Assembly (NCBI GenBank): GCA_027620075.1
Contig: JAQCEY010000001.1
Location: forward strand, 186,001-250,000
From: Pseudomonadota bacterium
GTDB taxonomy: Bacteria > Pseudomonadota > Alphaproteobacteria > Rickettsiales > UBA6187
Length of the DNA: 64,000 nucleotides
Direction: 5' to 3'
Below, in pieces: positions 36,301 to 44,372 of this stretch (positions are counted from its first letter, which is position 1; each line of letters opens with the position of its first letter). The notes under the pieces were generated by a model, which made no database searches, was not told where the DNA came from, and saw nothing but the letters and a program-made list of their open reading frames with translations. A program made the position numbers and the translations under genes.

Positions 36301-37860
36301 GCCATTTCCATCATTTATCGTGTAATGGAAGGTATCCGTACCGCTAAAGTTATTGTTAGGAGTATAAACTATTTTACCGTTTACTATCTGCACGTTTCCG
36401 TTAGAACCTTGAGTGGTCGGTTCAATAGTTAAAGTATCGCCGTCAATATCGGTATCGTTAGAAAGTACGTTTATTGTTTTAGCGTTATTCTTATTGGTAG
36501 TAGCTGTGTCGTTCTTCGCATCGGGAGCGTCATTTATAGGTTTTACACACACTGTTACGGTAGCCGTATCCTTACCGCCTTTACCGTCGCTTATAGTGTA
36601 TTTAAACGTATCATTTCCATGGTAATCAGGATTCGGTGTGTAAACTATCTTACCGTTTACTATCTGCGTAGAACCATGCTGACCATAAGTAACCGACTCA
36701 ATTATAATATTATCACCGTCAGGATCGGAATCGTTAGCAAGTACGTTTATCGTTTTCGAACTATCCTCATCAACATTAATGCTGTCATTTTTAGCTATAG
36801 GGTCTGAATTTTTACCGCCTTGTCCCTCTGCTACTTCAACATATATCTTGCCATACTTACTTTTAGCTCCATCGGCATCGGTAGCTACATATTTAGCTTT
36901 AGCCTTTCCGTCAAAATTAGCGGCAGGGTCAAATATTATATCATCTCTGTCATCATACGATATTTCATCACCTAGTTGTATCGTAGTACCGTTTAATAGG
37001 AATTTACCCTCATTAGAATCAGGCAACTCAATAAATGAGAAAGTTAACTGACTTTCATCTTTATCATCAATACCTTCAAGCGTAATTGATATATTTGTAT
37101 CAGAAGAGGTCTTAACTTTAATATCCTCTACCTCGGGAGCTTTGTTCTTGCTGCCACCGTCTTTACTTTTGCCTTTTAGGTCAACATCAATATCAGCATT
37201 TGAATCGATTATCAGACCGGAATCCACATCACCTATAAAATACTCCAACGTCCAATCACCGGACTTTCCTGTTACATCATCAGATGACGCAATATCCGTG
37301 CCGGTAATTTGCGAAATACGCTCTACAAAGTGAACACCGTCTATACCGGAGGCTACATCGCAACCATATATCATTATGTCCGCCGTGTCGGTAAAGCTTT
37401 TAGCCCAGTTTTGCAGCTCCTGATAATACTGATCGATTGTGGAGTTATCTAATATGGCATTACCGAGGTGCAACTCACCTTCATCACCATGCGATATTAT
37501 ATCTAAAGTTTCGACGGTTTGGTATTGCTCAAGTATAGACGAGATTTCTTTAACGCCGTCCTGATCCGCCTTAATAGTATGTACAATAACATTATTTTGC
37601 TCTAAGTAATTACGGATTTCGCTGTCTGGATCCGACCTTTCATCAACTATAACAACTCGGTTATTTGCTAAAGGAGCTACGCCGTTTACAATACTATCCA
37701 GCGGATGTGGATTAGCATTGTTATCATTCGTATCACTGTTTGAGTAATCATTTACGTTATGATTATCATCATTTAAGTTATCAGTTGCAACTGCCAAAGC
37801 TGCCGCATCTAATACAATTCTATCTTCCAATGGAAAAAATACTTTTTTATTCGTACTCAA
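30361..37860 (-). CDS. Giant secreted adhesin: LEPR-like N-terminus, DUF4347, tandem cadherin-like repeats
   Basis: The 2499-residue protein starts with TTG (no in-frame ATG follows before the conserved N-terminus). Residues ~9-17 read FPLEDRIVLDAA, a variant of the LEPR-type N-terminal motif of giant secreted proteins. DUF4347 covers ~66-225 (NRVVIVDERSD, ISHGDEGELHLG, IYGCDVASG). About 16 cadherin-like domains of ~95 residues follow, most beginning NDAPVA.DD and containing VDVLANDTDIDGDTL-like and YTPN.DF.GTDTFTYT segments with many acidic calcium-binding residues. Two inserts break the array: a DUF642/carbohydrate-binding-like domain (~837-1007, INGSFEADN) and a DUF4114-like domain (~1513-1700). 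The C-terminus (~2290-2420) is an Ig/cadherin-like domain (LPAWMEFDADKGEF). No RTX nonapeptides are seen. Surface attachment or biofilm is the likely role; the next four minus-strand genes are its export apparatus. Confidence 0.93.
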   Translation of the reverse strand: MSTNKKVFFPLEDRIVLDAAALAVATDNLNDDNHNVNDYSNSDTNDNNANPHPLDSIVNGVAPLANNRVVIVDERSDPDSEIRNYLEQNNVIVHTIKADQDGVKEISSILEQYQTVETLDIISHGDEGELHLGNAILDNSTIDQYYQELQNWAKSFTDTADIMIYGCDVASGIDGVHFVERISQITGTDIASSDDVTGKSGDWTLEYFIGDVDSGLIIDSNADIDVDLKGKSKDGGSKNKAPEVEDIKVKTSSDTNISITLEGIDDKDESQLTFSFIELPDSNEGKFLLNGTTIQLGDEISYDDRDDIIFDPAANFDGKAKAKYVATDADGAKSKYGKIYVEVAEGQGGKNSDPIAKNDSINVDEDSSKTINVLANDSDPDGDNIIIESVTYGQHGSTQIVNGKIVYTPNPDYHGNDTFKYTISDGKGGKDTATVTVCVKPINDAPDAKNDTATTNKNNAKTINVLSNDTDIDGDTLTIEPTTQGSNGNVQIVNGKIVYTPNNNFSGTDTFHYTINDGNGGTDTAKVTVTVTHVNVNPDAQNDNVDAYENVPVSINVLANDTDGDGDSLTIASVTNGNNGTAEIVNGLVLYTPNQGFSGTDTFTYTVNDGNGGTDTATVTVDVCPNPDMHFSDAFTIGLGEDFVFASDDPLFSTEDFKSDENYLIGVDLETIGSPHNVSIDQSLLDNGSVVIHKGANGTNSLWFKGKGDDILAALQTLKFTSSSNDSTNETIVACAFREIPGEGFKHVDINYIDAIINSSVAANDDTLKAFEDTPLTINPDDLLANDDGNGSIVSFTQPSNGTITEDVNGNLVYTPKPDFNGTDTFTYTISTGQGNYSNNLIINGSFEADNVSDHNGAWEVYPNGITGWQTDIGAGIEIQTGNTGGIGATDGNQKVELDSHFADDTNSNMYQDVDVSNANDELLLQFDYSARNYGDTAASSVIEVYWDGELLDTITAAASGWKTYSYNVSTVGKDTARLEFRADGTDDTYGGLIDNVKLLDSNPSTSTATVTIEVCPVNDAPVAGDDSITTAEDTPVLIDVLNNDDDIDGDTLTIVSVTDGQNGTVVIENGQVKYTPYADFVGTDTFTYTVEDGNGGTDTATVTVEVTPVNDAPVANTDNVTTNEDTPVVIDVLANDDDVDGDTLTIVSVTDGQNGTVVIESGQVKYTPNADFNGNDSFTYTITDGNGETSTGTVNVTVNPINDAPLAEDDTVTTDEDTPITIDVLSNDDDVDGDALTITSVSNPASGIAQIVNGQIKYTPNNNFNGTDTFTYTVSDGNGGTDTATVTVNVDSLNDAPVALDDVVATYEDTAVAINVLINDTDADSDALTITDVTDGANGTVVIENGQVKYTPNADFNGVDTFTYTISDGKGGTSTATVTVHVCPVADNLQAHDDSYTANDGDNLTSELITGEDTPLDIQVSDLLENDEGVHLLPASAKVIIESTPANGTLYLVDGQNMTQLNNGDMVGTNATIRFVPNQGVDGIDNFQYSIHVPYEAFDSLADYQTPTLGSPNGNGMDAVVVTDPGEHEVSVSFVSKSAGFNNTLGYYIYDCDGNIVETDVIWSKISGSQPDSVIGNLAEGHFLGFFLAADGGDTGLNDASEIRFVDANGQPANYNGAVAGQSQFNLQYKDSNDNWVDFNAGADKGVFHSNAAELNPNGLEHVVTGKVDVNGQSKLQVTFEDLYVNSDWDANDLTFLVNVADQTSNVANVTINVENTNDAPVANKDNATTLEDVAILIDVLDNDTDADGDTLTITSVTNGTNGTVVIENGQVKYTPNANFYGQDSFTYTIDDGNGETSTGTVKVNVLPINDAPVANPDNVTTDEDTPVEIDVLANDTDIEGDTLTLQSVSHGSHGTVTIVNGKAVYTPDADFVGTDTFTYAVSDGGTETHTGTVTVTVNPVNDAPVALDDVATTDEETPVVIDVLANDEDVDGDTLSIVSVTDGSNGTVVIENGQVKYTPNADFNGVDTFTYTITDGTETHTGTVTVTVNPVNDAPVALDDFAITDEDVPVTIDVLANDFDVDGDTIQIDFVTNGNNGTTQVVNGEVIYTPNPNFFGTDTFTTYVITDGQGGFAQANVEVTVLPVNDNPVAVDDSAFTSENTAVSVDVVDNDTDIEGDTLSLQSVTNGANGTVAIVNGEAVYTPNQGFSGTDTFTYVVSDGNGGTDTGTVTVEVVSSEEAPIARPDSATTVQGQSITINVLANDNDVDGTIVDVIPVNQPSHGTITVNPNGSIVYNPNGGFSGTDTFTYRVIDNDNNTSLPALVTVTVKPLTLPDFGPGTNDEDDSDGTPETSNNSLNPGKLGDIGSYDPYGKISNFDYSDYALRLVFELPDVVKKSEGSQTFGIPRASFEHRDDKEIKFEALMADGSDLPAWMEFDADKGEFKISPPDLPNENFEILVTAKDDEGNEAESTFTLILLDENNIAFLEEENGENEEDEDISENSTPVDAAFEALLKEFNEFTKHEFNDGFVPFSKQLNNNLKTELDSRALELIKNMYAA
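31050..36810. repeat. Array of ~16 near-identical cadherin-domain repeats (~285-bp unit)
   Basis: Within the adhesin gene, blocks of about 285 bp recur, each coding for one cadherin-like domain. Neighbouring units in 31450-32720 and 33700-34820 share long near-identical segments, for example the ones encoding NGTVVIENGQVKYTPNADF. Such similarity at DNA level favours recombination that adds or removes domains, and makes assembly of this region error-prone. The DUF642-like and DUF4114-like inserts interrupt the periodicity. Confidence 0.85.
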
Positions 37861-38130
37861 GATACTAACCCCAACATTATAGTTAATTTTTTAAAGTTTG
37901 GATGGTTTATACACAAAAAACATACAAATAGCAAGGATAAAATACAAAATCAGGCAAATTTTGTATCACTTTAGTATCAGGTGTATTGTTTCGGGATTTA
38001 ACGGGATTAAATTTAACTAATAATATCAAGAACTATTTTCAATTTTAAATTGCAGTATATTATATGCATTTTTTAAATAAAATTATCAATAATTCTACCA
38101 AAGGTAATATATAAGAACGCTGATTACAAT
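37861..38130. promoter_or_regulatory. 270-bp AT-rich intergenic region upstream of the giant adhesin
   Basis: The region lies between the adhesin start (minus strand) and the 3' end of ubiX, so it must hold the adhesin operon promoter. It is very AT-rich with A/T tracts. GGGG (rc of 37865-37871 area) lies about ten bases before the TTG and may serve as a weak ribosome binding site. I see no reading frame, no RNA gene and no clear consensus promoter. Confidence 0.4.
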
Positions 38131-38700
38131 TTAGCTTAATCCACCCCATCTTTTTACAAGGTTATTTTCAATTTGAAAAATATCCAACAGCCTCCCTACG
38201 CTATGATCCACTATTTCTTCAACGGTCTCCGGCTTAGGATAAAAAGCAGGTAGGGGCGGAACTATAATAGCTCCCATTTCAGTTAACGCGGTCATTGTAC
38301 GCAGATGCCCTAAATGGAACGGCGTTTCCCTAACGGCAAGGATAAGCTTACGTCTTTCTTTTAATATTACATCGGCAGCCCTGCTTATCAGGTTGGAAGT
38401 AACTCCGGTACATATCTCCGACATAGTTTTTATTGAGCAGGGTGCAACAATCATACCCATAGTATTAAATGAACCGCTGGATATGGCAGCACCTATATCT
38501 TCTATATTATAATTCTTATCGGCAAGCTTCTCAATATCGGACACTTTGTATTTAGTTTCCTGACTTATAGTAATTCTCGCTGCTTTACTTATTATAAGAT
38601 GAGTTTCTATATTAATTTCCTTTAGTACTTCAAGTAGCCTTATTCCGTAAATAGCACCTGATGCACCACTTATAGCAATTATAATTTTTTTTTCTTTCAC
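38131..38700 (-). CDS. ubiX: Flavin prenyltransferase UbiX
   Basis: The 189-residue flavoprotein makes prenylated FMN, the cofactor of the UbiD decarboxylase in ubiquinone synthesis. Family motifs are [15 protein letters not shown] at the FMN-binding start, [13 protein letters not shown] (~85-97), [20 protein letters not shown] (~108-127) and the C-terminal [16 protein letters not shown]. Length is normal. The gene stands alone with no ubiD in the window. Confidence 0.96.
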   Translation of the reverse strand: MKEKKIIIAISGASGAIYGIRLLEVLKEINIETHLIISKAARITISQETKYKVSDIEKLADKNYNIEDIGAAISSGSFNTMGMIVAPCSIKTMSEICTGVTSNLISRAADVILKERRKLILAVRETPFHLGHLRTMTALTEMGAIIVPPLPAFYPKPETVEEIVDHSVGRLLDIFQIENNLVKRWGGLS

Positions 38701-38854
38701 AATAGATCCACTTTAATAGAAATAACGAATATTAAATACATGTAATTTATATTTTTTTTAGGAAAATAGTGTCATTTATTATTTTAATCCACAAAAAATT
38801 GTGTTACCATTTATATCCGTTAGTTAATCAATTAACAAACCTAAGGAGGTATAA

Positions 38855-39043
38855 ATGTCTATAACTACTCACATTAAGACACTAAACGAAAAACATAAGC
38901 AATTAGAAGAGGAATTACACAACGCTTATATACATCACCTACCGACAACGGAAATATCAAGAATAAAAAAGCAGAAGTTATTGCTCAAAGATGAAATCAA
39001 GCTACTTCGAAGCAATGTAGGTGATTTTAAGAAAGCTGCGTGA
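38855..39043 (+). CDS. YdcH/DUF465 small coiled-coil protein
   Basis: The 62-residue protein is a helical hairpin with the DUF465 signature: an N-terminal helix with IKTLNEKHKQLEEELHNAY and a second helix with ISRIKKQKLLLKDEI. A perfect AAGGAGGT ribosome binding site sits at 38842-38849 upstream of the ATG. A strong terminator follows. Function is unknown; homologues are common small proteins of Proteobacteria. Confidence 0.93.
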   Translation: MSITTHIKTLNEKHKQLEEELHNAYIHHLPTTEISRIKKQKLLLKDEIKLLRSNVGDFKKAA

Positions 39044-39073
39044 GCATTTTCTGTAATCTACGAATGTTAATTT

Positions 39074-39102
39074 AAGGGGGAGTTAAAAACTCCCCTTTTT
39101 TT
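39074..39102. terminator. Bidirectional Rho-independent terminator
   Basis: AAGGGGGAGTT pairs with AACTCCCCTT across a short A-rich loop, followed on the plus strand by eight T. It ends the YdcH-like gene and, being flanked by A-rich DNA on the left, may also stop the convergent GapR-like gene, whose stop codon is at 39104. Confidence 0.85.
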
Positions 39103-39103
39103 A

Positions 39104-39409
39104 TTATGCCGCCTGCTCTTGTGAAGCAACCTCTTTTGGTGCCGGATCTTCGTCCAACTCAGGAAGCATACCCAAAGCACGCTTATAGGTGTCTAGTAAA
39201 TATTCCTGTTCTTCCAGTTCATTTGCCTCGATTTTTCTTATTTTCAGAATTTGACGTATTATTTTTACATCAAAACCCGCACCTTTAGCTTCAGCAAAAA
39301 CTTCTTTTAAATCCTCCGCAATATTCTTTTTCTCTTCTTCCAAACGTTCAAGACGCTCAACAAACTGTTTAAGATGTTCAGCCGATAGACCTCCATAGAA
39401 AGATGACAT
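39104..39409 (-). CDS. gapR: GapR-like nucleoid protein (DUF2312)
   Basis: The 101-residue protein contains the DUF2312 signature LKQFVERLERLEEEKKNI...EVFAEAKGAGFDVKIIRQILKIRK (residues ~12-65), followed by EEQEYLLDTYKRALG. In Caulobacter GapR binds AT-rich overtwisted DNA and aids replication. An AGGAG sequence six bases upstream of the ATG supports the start. It is convergent with the YdcH-like gene. This is one of the best alphaproteobacterial markers in the window. Confidence 0.95.
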   Translation of the reverse strand: MSSFYGGLSAEHLKQFVERLERLEEEKKNIAEDLKEVFAEAKGAGFDVKIIRQILKIRKIEANELEEQEYLLDTYKRALGMLPELDEDPAPKEVASQEQAA

Positions 39410-39489
39410 ACATGACTCCTTATATATTTAATTTTAATAACCAAAAGAAGATAAACATTTTAAACGCATTGTAAAACTAAAATAAGTTA

Positions 39490-40494
39490 TTAGCATACAA
39501 ATAATTCTTCATATTGCTCTTCTTCATCAGAATAATCATTACTGCAAGATGCTATAAGGTGCATACTATCTTCAAGGCGTTTTCTAGCCATTCCTGAAAG
39601 TTCACCCACATTGTCGGCAATTTCGACCATTTCCTCCATGCTCCCGTTACAGTGCAACACTGCATCACAACCGGCATTTATAGATTCCCTTGTTCTGGAA
39701 GCGAAACTTCCCTGTAAAGCCTCCATTGATAAATCGTCAGATATCAAAAAGCCTTTAAACCCTATTTCATTTCGAATAATACTAATTAAATTATGGGACA
39801 AGGTGGCGGGCTTCTTATCATCAATGGCTTTATATAATATATGTGCTGTCATTGCCCAAGGCATATTGCACAGATTTTTAAACACCTTAAAATCAGATTC
39901 ATACAACTCTTCAACCGTTGCATCTACTATCGGAAGCTCAAGGTGGCTATCGGACAACGCTCTTCCATGCCCCGGAATATGTTTTATTACAGGCAAAATG
40001 CCGCTATCTAAAAACCCCTGTGCGGACTTTCTTGCAAGCCTTGTTACAATTTCAACATCGGAGCCGAAGCTCCTATCACCTATAATATTATGGGCATCAT
40101 CAAATAACAGGTCACATACGGGCGCACAATCAACATTAATTCCCAGATCGAATAATTCCTTACCTATAATGCGTGAGTTTAGATAAGAAGCTTGCTCCGC
40201 TTTTTTTATGTCCGTTGCGGCTAGTTGGGCAAAAACGCTCATAGGCGGAGAATTTCTCCAGTGCGGAGGCTTAAGTCTGGATACCCTCCCCCCCTCTTGG
40301 TCTATCAGTACCGGACAATCCCAACCGACAACAGATTTTAAATCCTGAACTAATTCTTTTACCTGTTCGGGATTATCAATATTCCGGGCAAATAATATAA
40401 AACCTATCGGTTTTACATCTTTAAAAAAATCTTTCTCCCTAGAAGAAACTTCCTTTCCTTCTATTCCGAATATAACAGCATTACTTTTTAACAA
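39490..40494 (-). CDS. nagZ: Beta-N-acetylglucosaminidase NagZ
   Basis: The 334-residue cytoplasmic glycoside hydrolase family 3 enzyme removes N-acetylglucosamine from muropeptides during peptidoglycan recycling. Family motifs are VLIDQEGGRVSRL (~62-74), KHIPGHGRALSDSH (~165-178) with the catalytic His loop, and the nucleophile Asp in LISDDLSMEAL (~244-254). The start overlaps the end of the SPOR gene by 14 bases. It is the third gene of argS-SPOR-nagZ, a common alphaproteobacterial order. Confidence 0.96.
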   Translation of the reverse strand: MLKSNAVIFGIEGKEVSSREKDFFKDVKPIGFILFARNIDNPEQVKELVQDLKSVVGWDCPVLIDQEGGRVSRLKPPHWRNSPPMSVFAQLAATDIKKAEQASYLNSRIIGKELFDLGINVDCAPVCDLLFDDAHNIIGDRSFGSDVEIVTRLARKSAQGFLDSGILPVIKHIPGHGRALSDSHLELPIVDATVEELYESDFKVFKNLCNMPWAMTAHILYKAIDDKKPATLSHNLISIIRNEIGFKGFLISDDLSMEALQGSFASRTRESINAGCDAVLHCNGSMEEMVEIADNVGELSGMARKRLEDSMHLIASCSNDYSDEEEQYEELFVC

Positions 40495-41428
40495 CGAAAC
40501 ACCCCTGCTTTTGTTCTATTAGTTTTTTACATAATGTTCTGGCATCAGACTCATTACTAAGACTTCCGACTCTTAAACGATAGAAAATACCTTTATCACC
40601 CAAATCTGCCTTTTGTGTATTTAACTGTAGCTCACCTAAAAGTGAACCGTGTTTTTTCTTTATGATTTGCCAGTTCTTTTCAACATCACCCTCTGTTCTG
40701 AAAGAACCCAACTGTACAATAACACCGTTATTTGATTTTTTCGGCTCCACAACACCCCTTGACCTGATAGAAGGTGTCGGCACATTTTTTATATCATCAA
40801 CCGTAATTGATTCTGAATCGTTTTTTACCTGTTCAACAGGCTCTTTTATGTCAGATGCAACCACATTAACATCAGAAGATAAAAGCTCTTGTTTTTTTAT
40901 GACTTCAGGAATTTCACGATTTTCATTTTTAGCAACAACGGTTTCCTGAACCGTTTCCTCTGGTTTCTGCTCAACTATTATTGACGGTAAGCTGGCAAAC
41001 AGTTCCTCTGCTTTTTCGGCTATATCCTCACGCTCAATAGGCTCTTCATGTCTTGGCAGTATTTTTACCACCTTTGGCAAAGAGTTATCGTCTTTATCTG
41101 AAATAGTCTCATATATCAGCTTATCACGGTTAGCAATATACATACCGCCGGGTTCTTCCGGTTTTACCCTTATAGGGGTTGTGTCCGCCTTGATTACGAC
41201 AGCCTCTCCATTCCACGTCGAATCGAAGGATAGCTTTCCGCTTTTCCAAGCATATACACCGCCTACAATACCGATTATAACCGCTAAAGGTAGTAATATT
41301 TTTATAGGTATTCCCGGCTCGGATTCCAAATCGATTTCAGGTCTTTTTTCCATAGAAACTTGCTGCTTTGGTGTATCGTCAAAGTTTTTTAATAGCTCGG
41401 TTTTTAACTTATCTCTATTAAATTCCAT
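40481..41428 (-). CDS. SPOR-domain membrane protein
   Basis: The 315-residue protein has a cytoplasmic N-terminus, one membrane helix (~45-62, IKILLPLAVIIGIVGGVYAW), an acidic and variable linker, and a C-terminal SPOR domain (~240-315; VQLGSFRTEGDVEKNW, YRLRVGSLSNESDARTLC). SPOR domains bind denuded glycan strands at the division site. Its stop is only 2 bases upstream of the argS gene's end side, i.e. it follows argS directly, and it overlaps nagZ. Role in cell division or wall metabolism is inferred from the domain. Confidence 0.9.
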   Translation of the reverse strand: MEFNRDKLKTELLKNFDDTPKQQVSMEKRPEIDLESEPGIPIKILLPLAVIIGIVGGVYAWKSGKLSFDSTWNGEAVVIKADTTPIRVKPEEPGGMYIANRDKLIYETISDKDDNSLPKVVKILPRHEEPIEREDIAEKAEELFASLPSIIVEQKPEETVQETVVAKNENREIPEVIKKQELLSSDVNVVASDIKEPVEQVKNDSESITVDDIKNVPTPSIRSRGVVEPKKSNNGVIVQLGSFRTEGDVEKNWQIIKKKHGSLLGELQLNTQKADLGDKGIFYRLRVGSLSNESDARTLCKKLIEQKQGCFVVKK

Positions 41429-41430
41429 AA

Positions 41431-43182
41431 TTACATTTCTCTAACCGGTTCAATGTTAAAAATAAACAAACCCGAACTTATTACATTAATCATAGATTTT
41501 AATAAAATCAATCTTGCAGCCGTAATTTCAGGATTATTTTTTAAAATAAATCTCAAAACCTCATCGTCTTTACCTTTATTCCACAATGCATGGAAATGTG
41601 ACGCCAGTTCCTGTAGGTAAAAAGCTACTCTATGCGGCTCATTTGCAGATGCCGCCGCCTCAACAATCCTCGGCCACTGTGCCATTATTCTTATTAAAGC
41701 TATTTCTTCTTGTGAATCAAGTTTTGCAAGCATATCTCTATTTATTCCCTTTGCCATCTCAACGGCTTCAGGACATTCCTCAGTTGCATTCCTGATAACC
41801 GAGTTAGCTCTTGCACATGCATACTGCACATAGAAAACAGGGTTATCTTTAGATTGTTCTTTAACAAGTTTTAAATCAAAATCCAATACGGCATCATTTT
41901 TACGTGTAAGCATTATAAAACGTATTACGTCTTTTCCCACTTCATCTAGCACATCACGCACGGTAGTAAACGTGCCTGCTCTCTTAGACATTTTAACAGG
42001 CTTGCCGTCATCCATAAAATTAACAAGCTGTGATATTTTAACATCAATTTCCGCATTGCCGTCACTAATTGCTTTCACAACTGATTTTAGCCTCTTTACA
42101 TAACCGCCATGGTCTGCACCAAGCACTATTACCATTTTGTTGAAACCACGTTCATACTTATCCAGATGATAGGCAATATCAGCGGCAAAATAAGTATAGC
42201 TACCGTCAGATTTCTTTATTGCCCTGTCAATATCATCACCGAACTGCGTTGATTTGAACAATGTCTGCTCTCTAGGCTCCCAGTCGTCAGGCTGCTTACC
42301 TTTAGGAGCTTCAAGGATACCTTTATATATAAGCCCTCTTTCTTCTAATAGTTTTAAACCTTTTTCAACTTTGCCGCTATCCTGTATGTCTTTTTCAGAA
42401 GTAAATACATCGTGGGTTATACCAAGTGCAGCCAGATCGTTTTTAATAAGGGATATCATTGTATATACCGCAAATTCTCTAACTATAGGCAACCATTTAT
42501 CTTCTTTTTTACCAATCAGGTCTTTTTCATATTCCTGAGCTAATGACTCGCCTACAACTTTCAGATATTCACCCGGATACAAACCTTCCGGAATTTCACC
42601 GATATTCTCACCCAAAGCTTCCCTGTACCTTAAATATGCAGATTTTGCCAATACATCTATTTGCGAACCTGCGTCATTTATGTAATATTCTTTTGTAACA
42701 TTATATCCGGCTTTAAATAACAACAAAGCAAGTGCATCACCATAAACGGCACCTCTGCAGTGCCCTATATGCATAGGTCCCGTCGGATTGGCCGAAACAT
42801 ATTCAATGTTAACTTTCTCGTTCTTTCCCATATTAGAATTGCCGTAGCCGATACCTTCTTCAATAATACCAAGAAGTACGTCCTGCCAAATATAAGGCTT
42901 TAATTTAATATTTATAAATCCTGGACCTGCGGTACTTACCGAATCGACCATATTTACATGTTCAAGTTTTTTAGAAATAACATCTGCCAGTTCAAAAGGT
43001 TTTTTTTTCGCAGCTTTGGAAATTACCATAGCCGCATTCGTAGCAACATCGCCATGACTTGCATCACGCGGAGGCTCAGCGGTAACTGCCGAAAAAGAAA
43101 TGCCTGAAGGAATAACACCTTCTAAAACCAACTGATGTAAAATCTCCTCTATTTCAACATGCAATATCTTGAATATATTCAC
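41431..43182 (-). CDS. argS: Arginyl-tRNA synthetase
   Basis: The 583-residue class I synthetase shows the N-terminal additional domain (~1-110), the HIGH motif in [15 protein letters not shown] (~124-138), the KMSK motif in [10 protein letters not shown] (~380-390) and the C-terminal anticodon-binding DALR helix bundle (HFHALWNKG). Length is typical. It heads the argS-SPOR-nagZ operon. A 480-bp repeat-rich gap separates it from the SDR gene upstream. Confidence 0.98.
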   Translation of the reverse strand: MNIFKILHVEIEEILHQLVLEGVIPSGISFSAVTAEPPRDASHGDVATNAAMVISKAAKKKPFELADVISKKLEHVNMVDSVSTAGPGFINIKLKPYIWQDVLLGIIEEGIGYGNSNMGKNEKVNIEYVSANPTGPMHIGHCRGAVYGDALALLLFKAGYNVTKEYYINDAGSQIDVLAKSAYLRYREALGENIGEIPEGLYPGEYLKVVGESLAQEYEKDLIGKKEDKWLPIVREFAVYTMISLIKNDLAALGITHDVFTSEKDIQDSGKVEKGLKLLEERGLIYKGILEAPKGKQPDDWEPREQTLFKSTQFGDDIDRAIKKSDGSYTYFAADIAYHLDKYERGFNKMVIVLGADHGGYVKRLKSVVKAISDGNAEIDVKISQLVNFMDDGKPVKMSKRAGTFTTVRDVLDEVGKDVIRFIMLTRKNDAVLDFDLKLVKEQSKDNPVFYVQYACARANSVIRNATEECPEAVEMAKGINRDMLAKLDSQEEIALIRIMAQWPRIVEAAASANEPHRVAFYLQELASHFHALWNKGKDDEVLRFILKNNPEITAARLILLKSMINVISSGLFIFNIEPVREM

Positions 43183-43385
43183 TAAACAAACCTTTTTAAT
43201 TTAATTTTACGCCTCTATTGCCGCACCTAAACTACCCGAATAAATTCAGCACGACAAAAATTATCAGCCTAACCACATTTTATGAAGTCATTCATTTTAA
43301 ATTTAATATACTTAATTATTTATAAAAACAAACAATTATTGATTGTTTCAGGTAGTGTTCACCATATATTTATTACAAATTGTAT

Positions 43386-43662
43386 TATAGAAGCCTCTGC
43401 AAAAGTCAAAAAAACTACTCTCCCCTTGAGGGAGAGTTAAAAACACGAAGTGTTTTGTGAGGGGTAGAAACTAGCAAGCGTTTGTTATAGCTGTATGTAT
43501 CGTCCCCTCCAAGAGAGGGTTGGGGTAAAGGATTTTTCAACATATGCTTTAATTGCAATATACTGTTTTTGTTGAAACTCCCCCCTCTTCCTAACCTTCT
43601 ACTAAAGGGAGAGGGGACTAAGATTTCAACTTTACAACCATTTTGCAGAAGCTTCTGTAGAA
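43386..43662. repeat. Palindromic intergenic repeat element
   Basis: The stretch begins AGAAGCCTCTGCAAAAG and ends with the near inverse (CATTTTGCAGAAGCTTCT), so the ends form terminal inverted repeats. Internally there are hairpins such as CTCTCCCTTGAGGGAGAG-like and CCCTCTTCC...GGGAGAGGGG. Related sequence recurs at 48256-48354. It fills most of the 480-bp gap between argS and the SDR gene; no open frame of note lies in it. It resembles a MITE-like or small palindromic element. Confidence 0.75.
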
Positions 43663-43663
43663 A

Positions 43664-44371
43664 TTATTGTGCTTTAAATATTTCACCGTTCTTGTCAAAA
43701 GAACTCTCCGCAAGCTGAACAAAAATTTCCGTAATCTCGTTCGGCTTTTTTATATTCGACATATCAAGTCCGGGCATAGCTTCGGCAAGCATCTTTGTAT
43801 CCACCTGCCCCGGATCAACTAAGTTTACCCTTATATTTGACTGCCTTACTTCCGCAGCATATGTTTTTACCAGCTTTTCCAATCCTGCCTTACTTACCGC
43901 ATAAGCACCCCAGTAAGGAGAGTCATTTTGTACAACTGCCGAAGTTACAAATATTCCCCTGCCGGAATCCGACATTCTTAATAACGGATCCATACTTCGC
44001 AATATCCGATAGTTTGCCGTCATATTCAACGCTATGATTTTTTCCCAAACCTTGCTATCTATTTGATGCAAAGGGCTTAAATGTCCCAACTGTGCAGCAT
44101 TACTTACAATAATATCCAGCTTCCCGAAACGCTCATATATTAACGCTCCTAGCTGATCAATCTTTTGATATTCGGTTAAATCGACAGGCACAATAATGCA
44201 GTTACCGTTAATTTTTTTTATTTCATCGTCAACCGATTCTAAGGCTGTAGCAGTTCTTGCGGCAATTATTACATGTGCCCCTTCTTCTGCGTATTTTATA
44301 GCAACTGCCGCTCCTATTCCTCGGGAAGCACCCGTAACTAATGCAATTTTACCATCTAACCGTTTAGTCAT
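43664..44371 (-). CDS. Short-chain dehydrogenase/reductase
   Basis: The 235-residue protein is a classical SDR: cofactor motif TGASRGIGAAVA (~14-25), NNAG-like SNAAQ (~91-95) and catalytic Tyr and Lys in YAVSKAGLEKL (~157-167), with Ser in FVTSAVVQ (~141). The SDR gene near purF is a frequent alphaproteobacterial neighbour. Substrate unknown. It starts one base after the purF stop on the same strand. Confidence 0.93.
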   Translation of the reverse strand: MTKRLDGKIALVTGASRGIGAAVAIKYAEEGAHVIIAARTATALESVDDEIKKINGNCIIVPVDLTEYQKIDQLGALIYERFGKLDIIVSNAAQLGHLSPLHQIDSKVWEKIIALNMTANYRILRSMDPLLRMSDSGRGIFVTSAVVQNDSPYWGAYAVSKAGLEKLVKTYAAEVRQSNIRVNLVDPGQVDTKMLAEAMPGLDMSNIKKPNEITEIFVQLAESSFDKNGEIFKAQ

Positions 44372-44372
44372 T

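Noticed and set aside
31050-36810. Direct repeats suggestive of a CRISPR or satellite array
   Set aside because: The ~285-bp period and continuous open frame show that they are protein domain repeats; there are no short identical repeats with unique spacers.
31454-37333. Many plus-strand open frames opposite the giant adhesin
   Set aside because: They are antisense shadows of the repetitive adhesin, with no ribosome binding sites and repeated serine-rich translations that mirror the cadherin repeats.
30361-37860. The giant adhesin as an RTX protein of classical type I secretion
   Set aside because: No GGxGxDxLx nonapeptides are seen and no ABC ATPase is encoded nearby.
39611-40186. 191-codon plus-strand frame opposite nagZ
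   Set aside because: It lies antisense to NagZ with its motifs intact and lacks a ribosome binding site.
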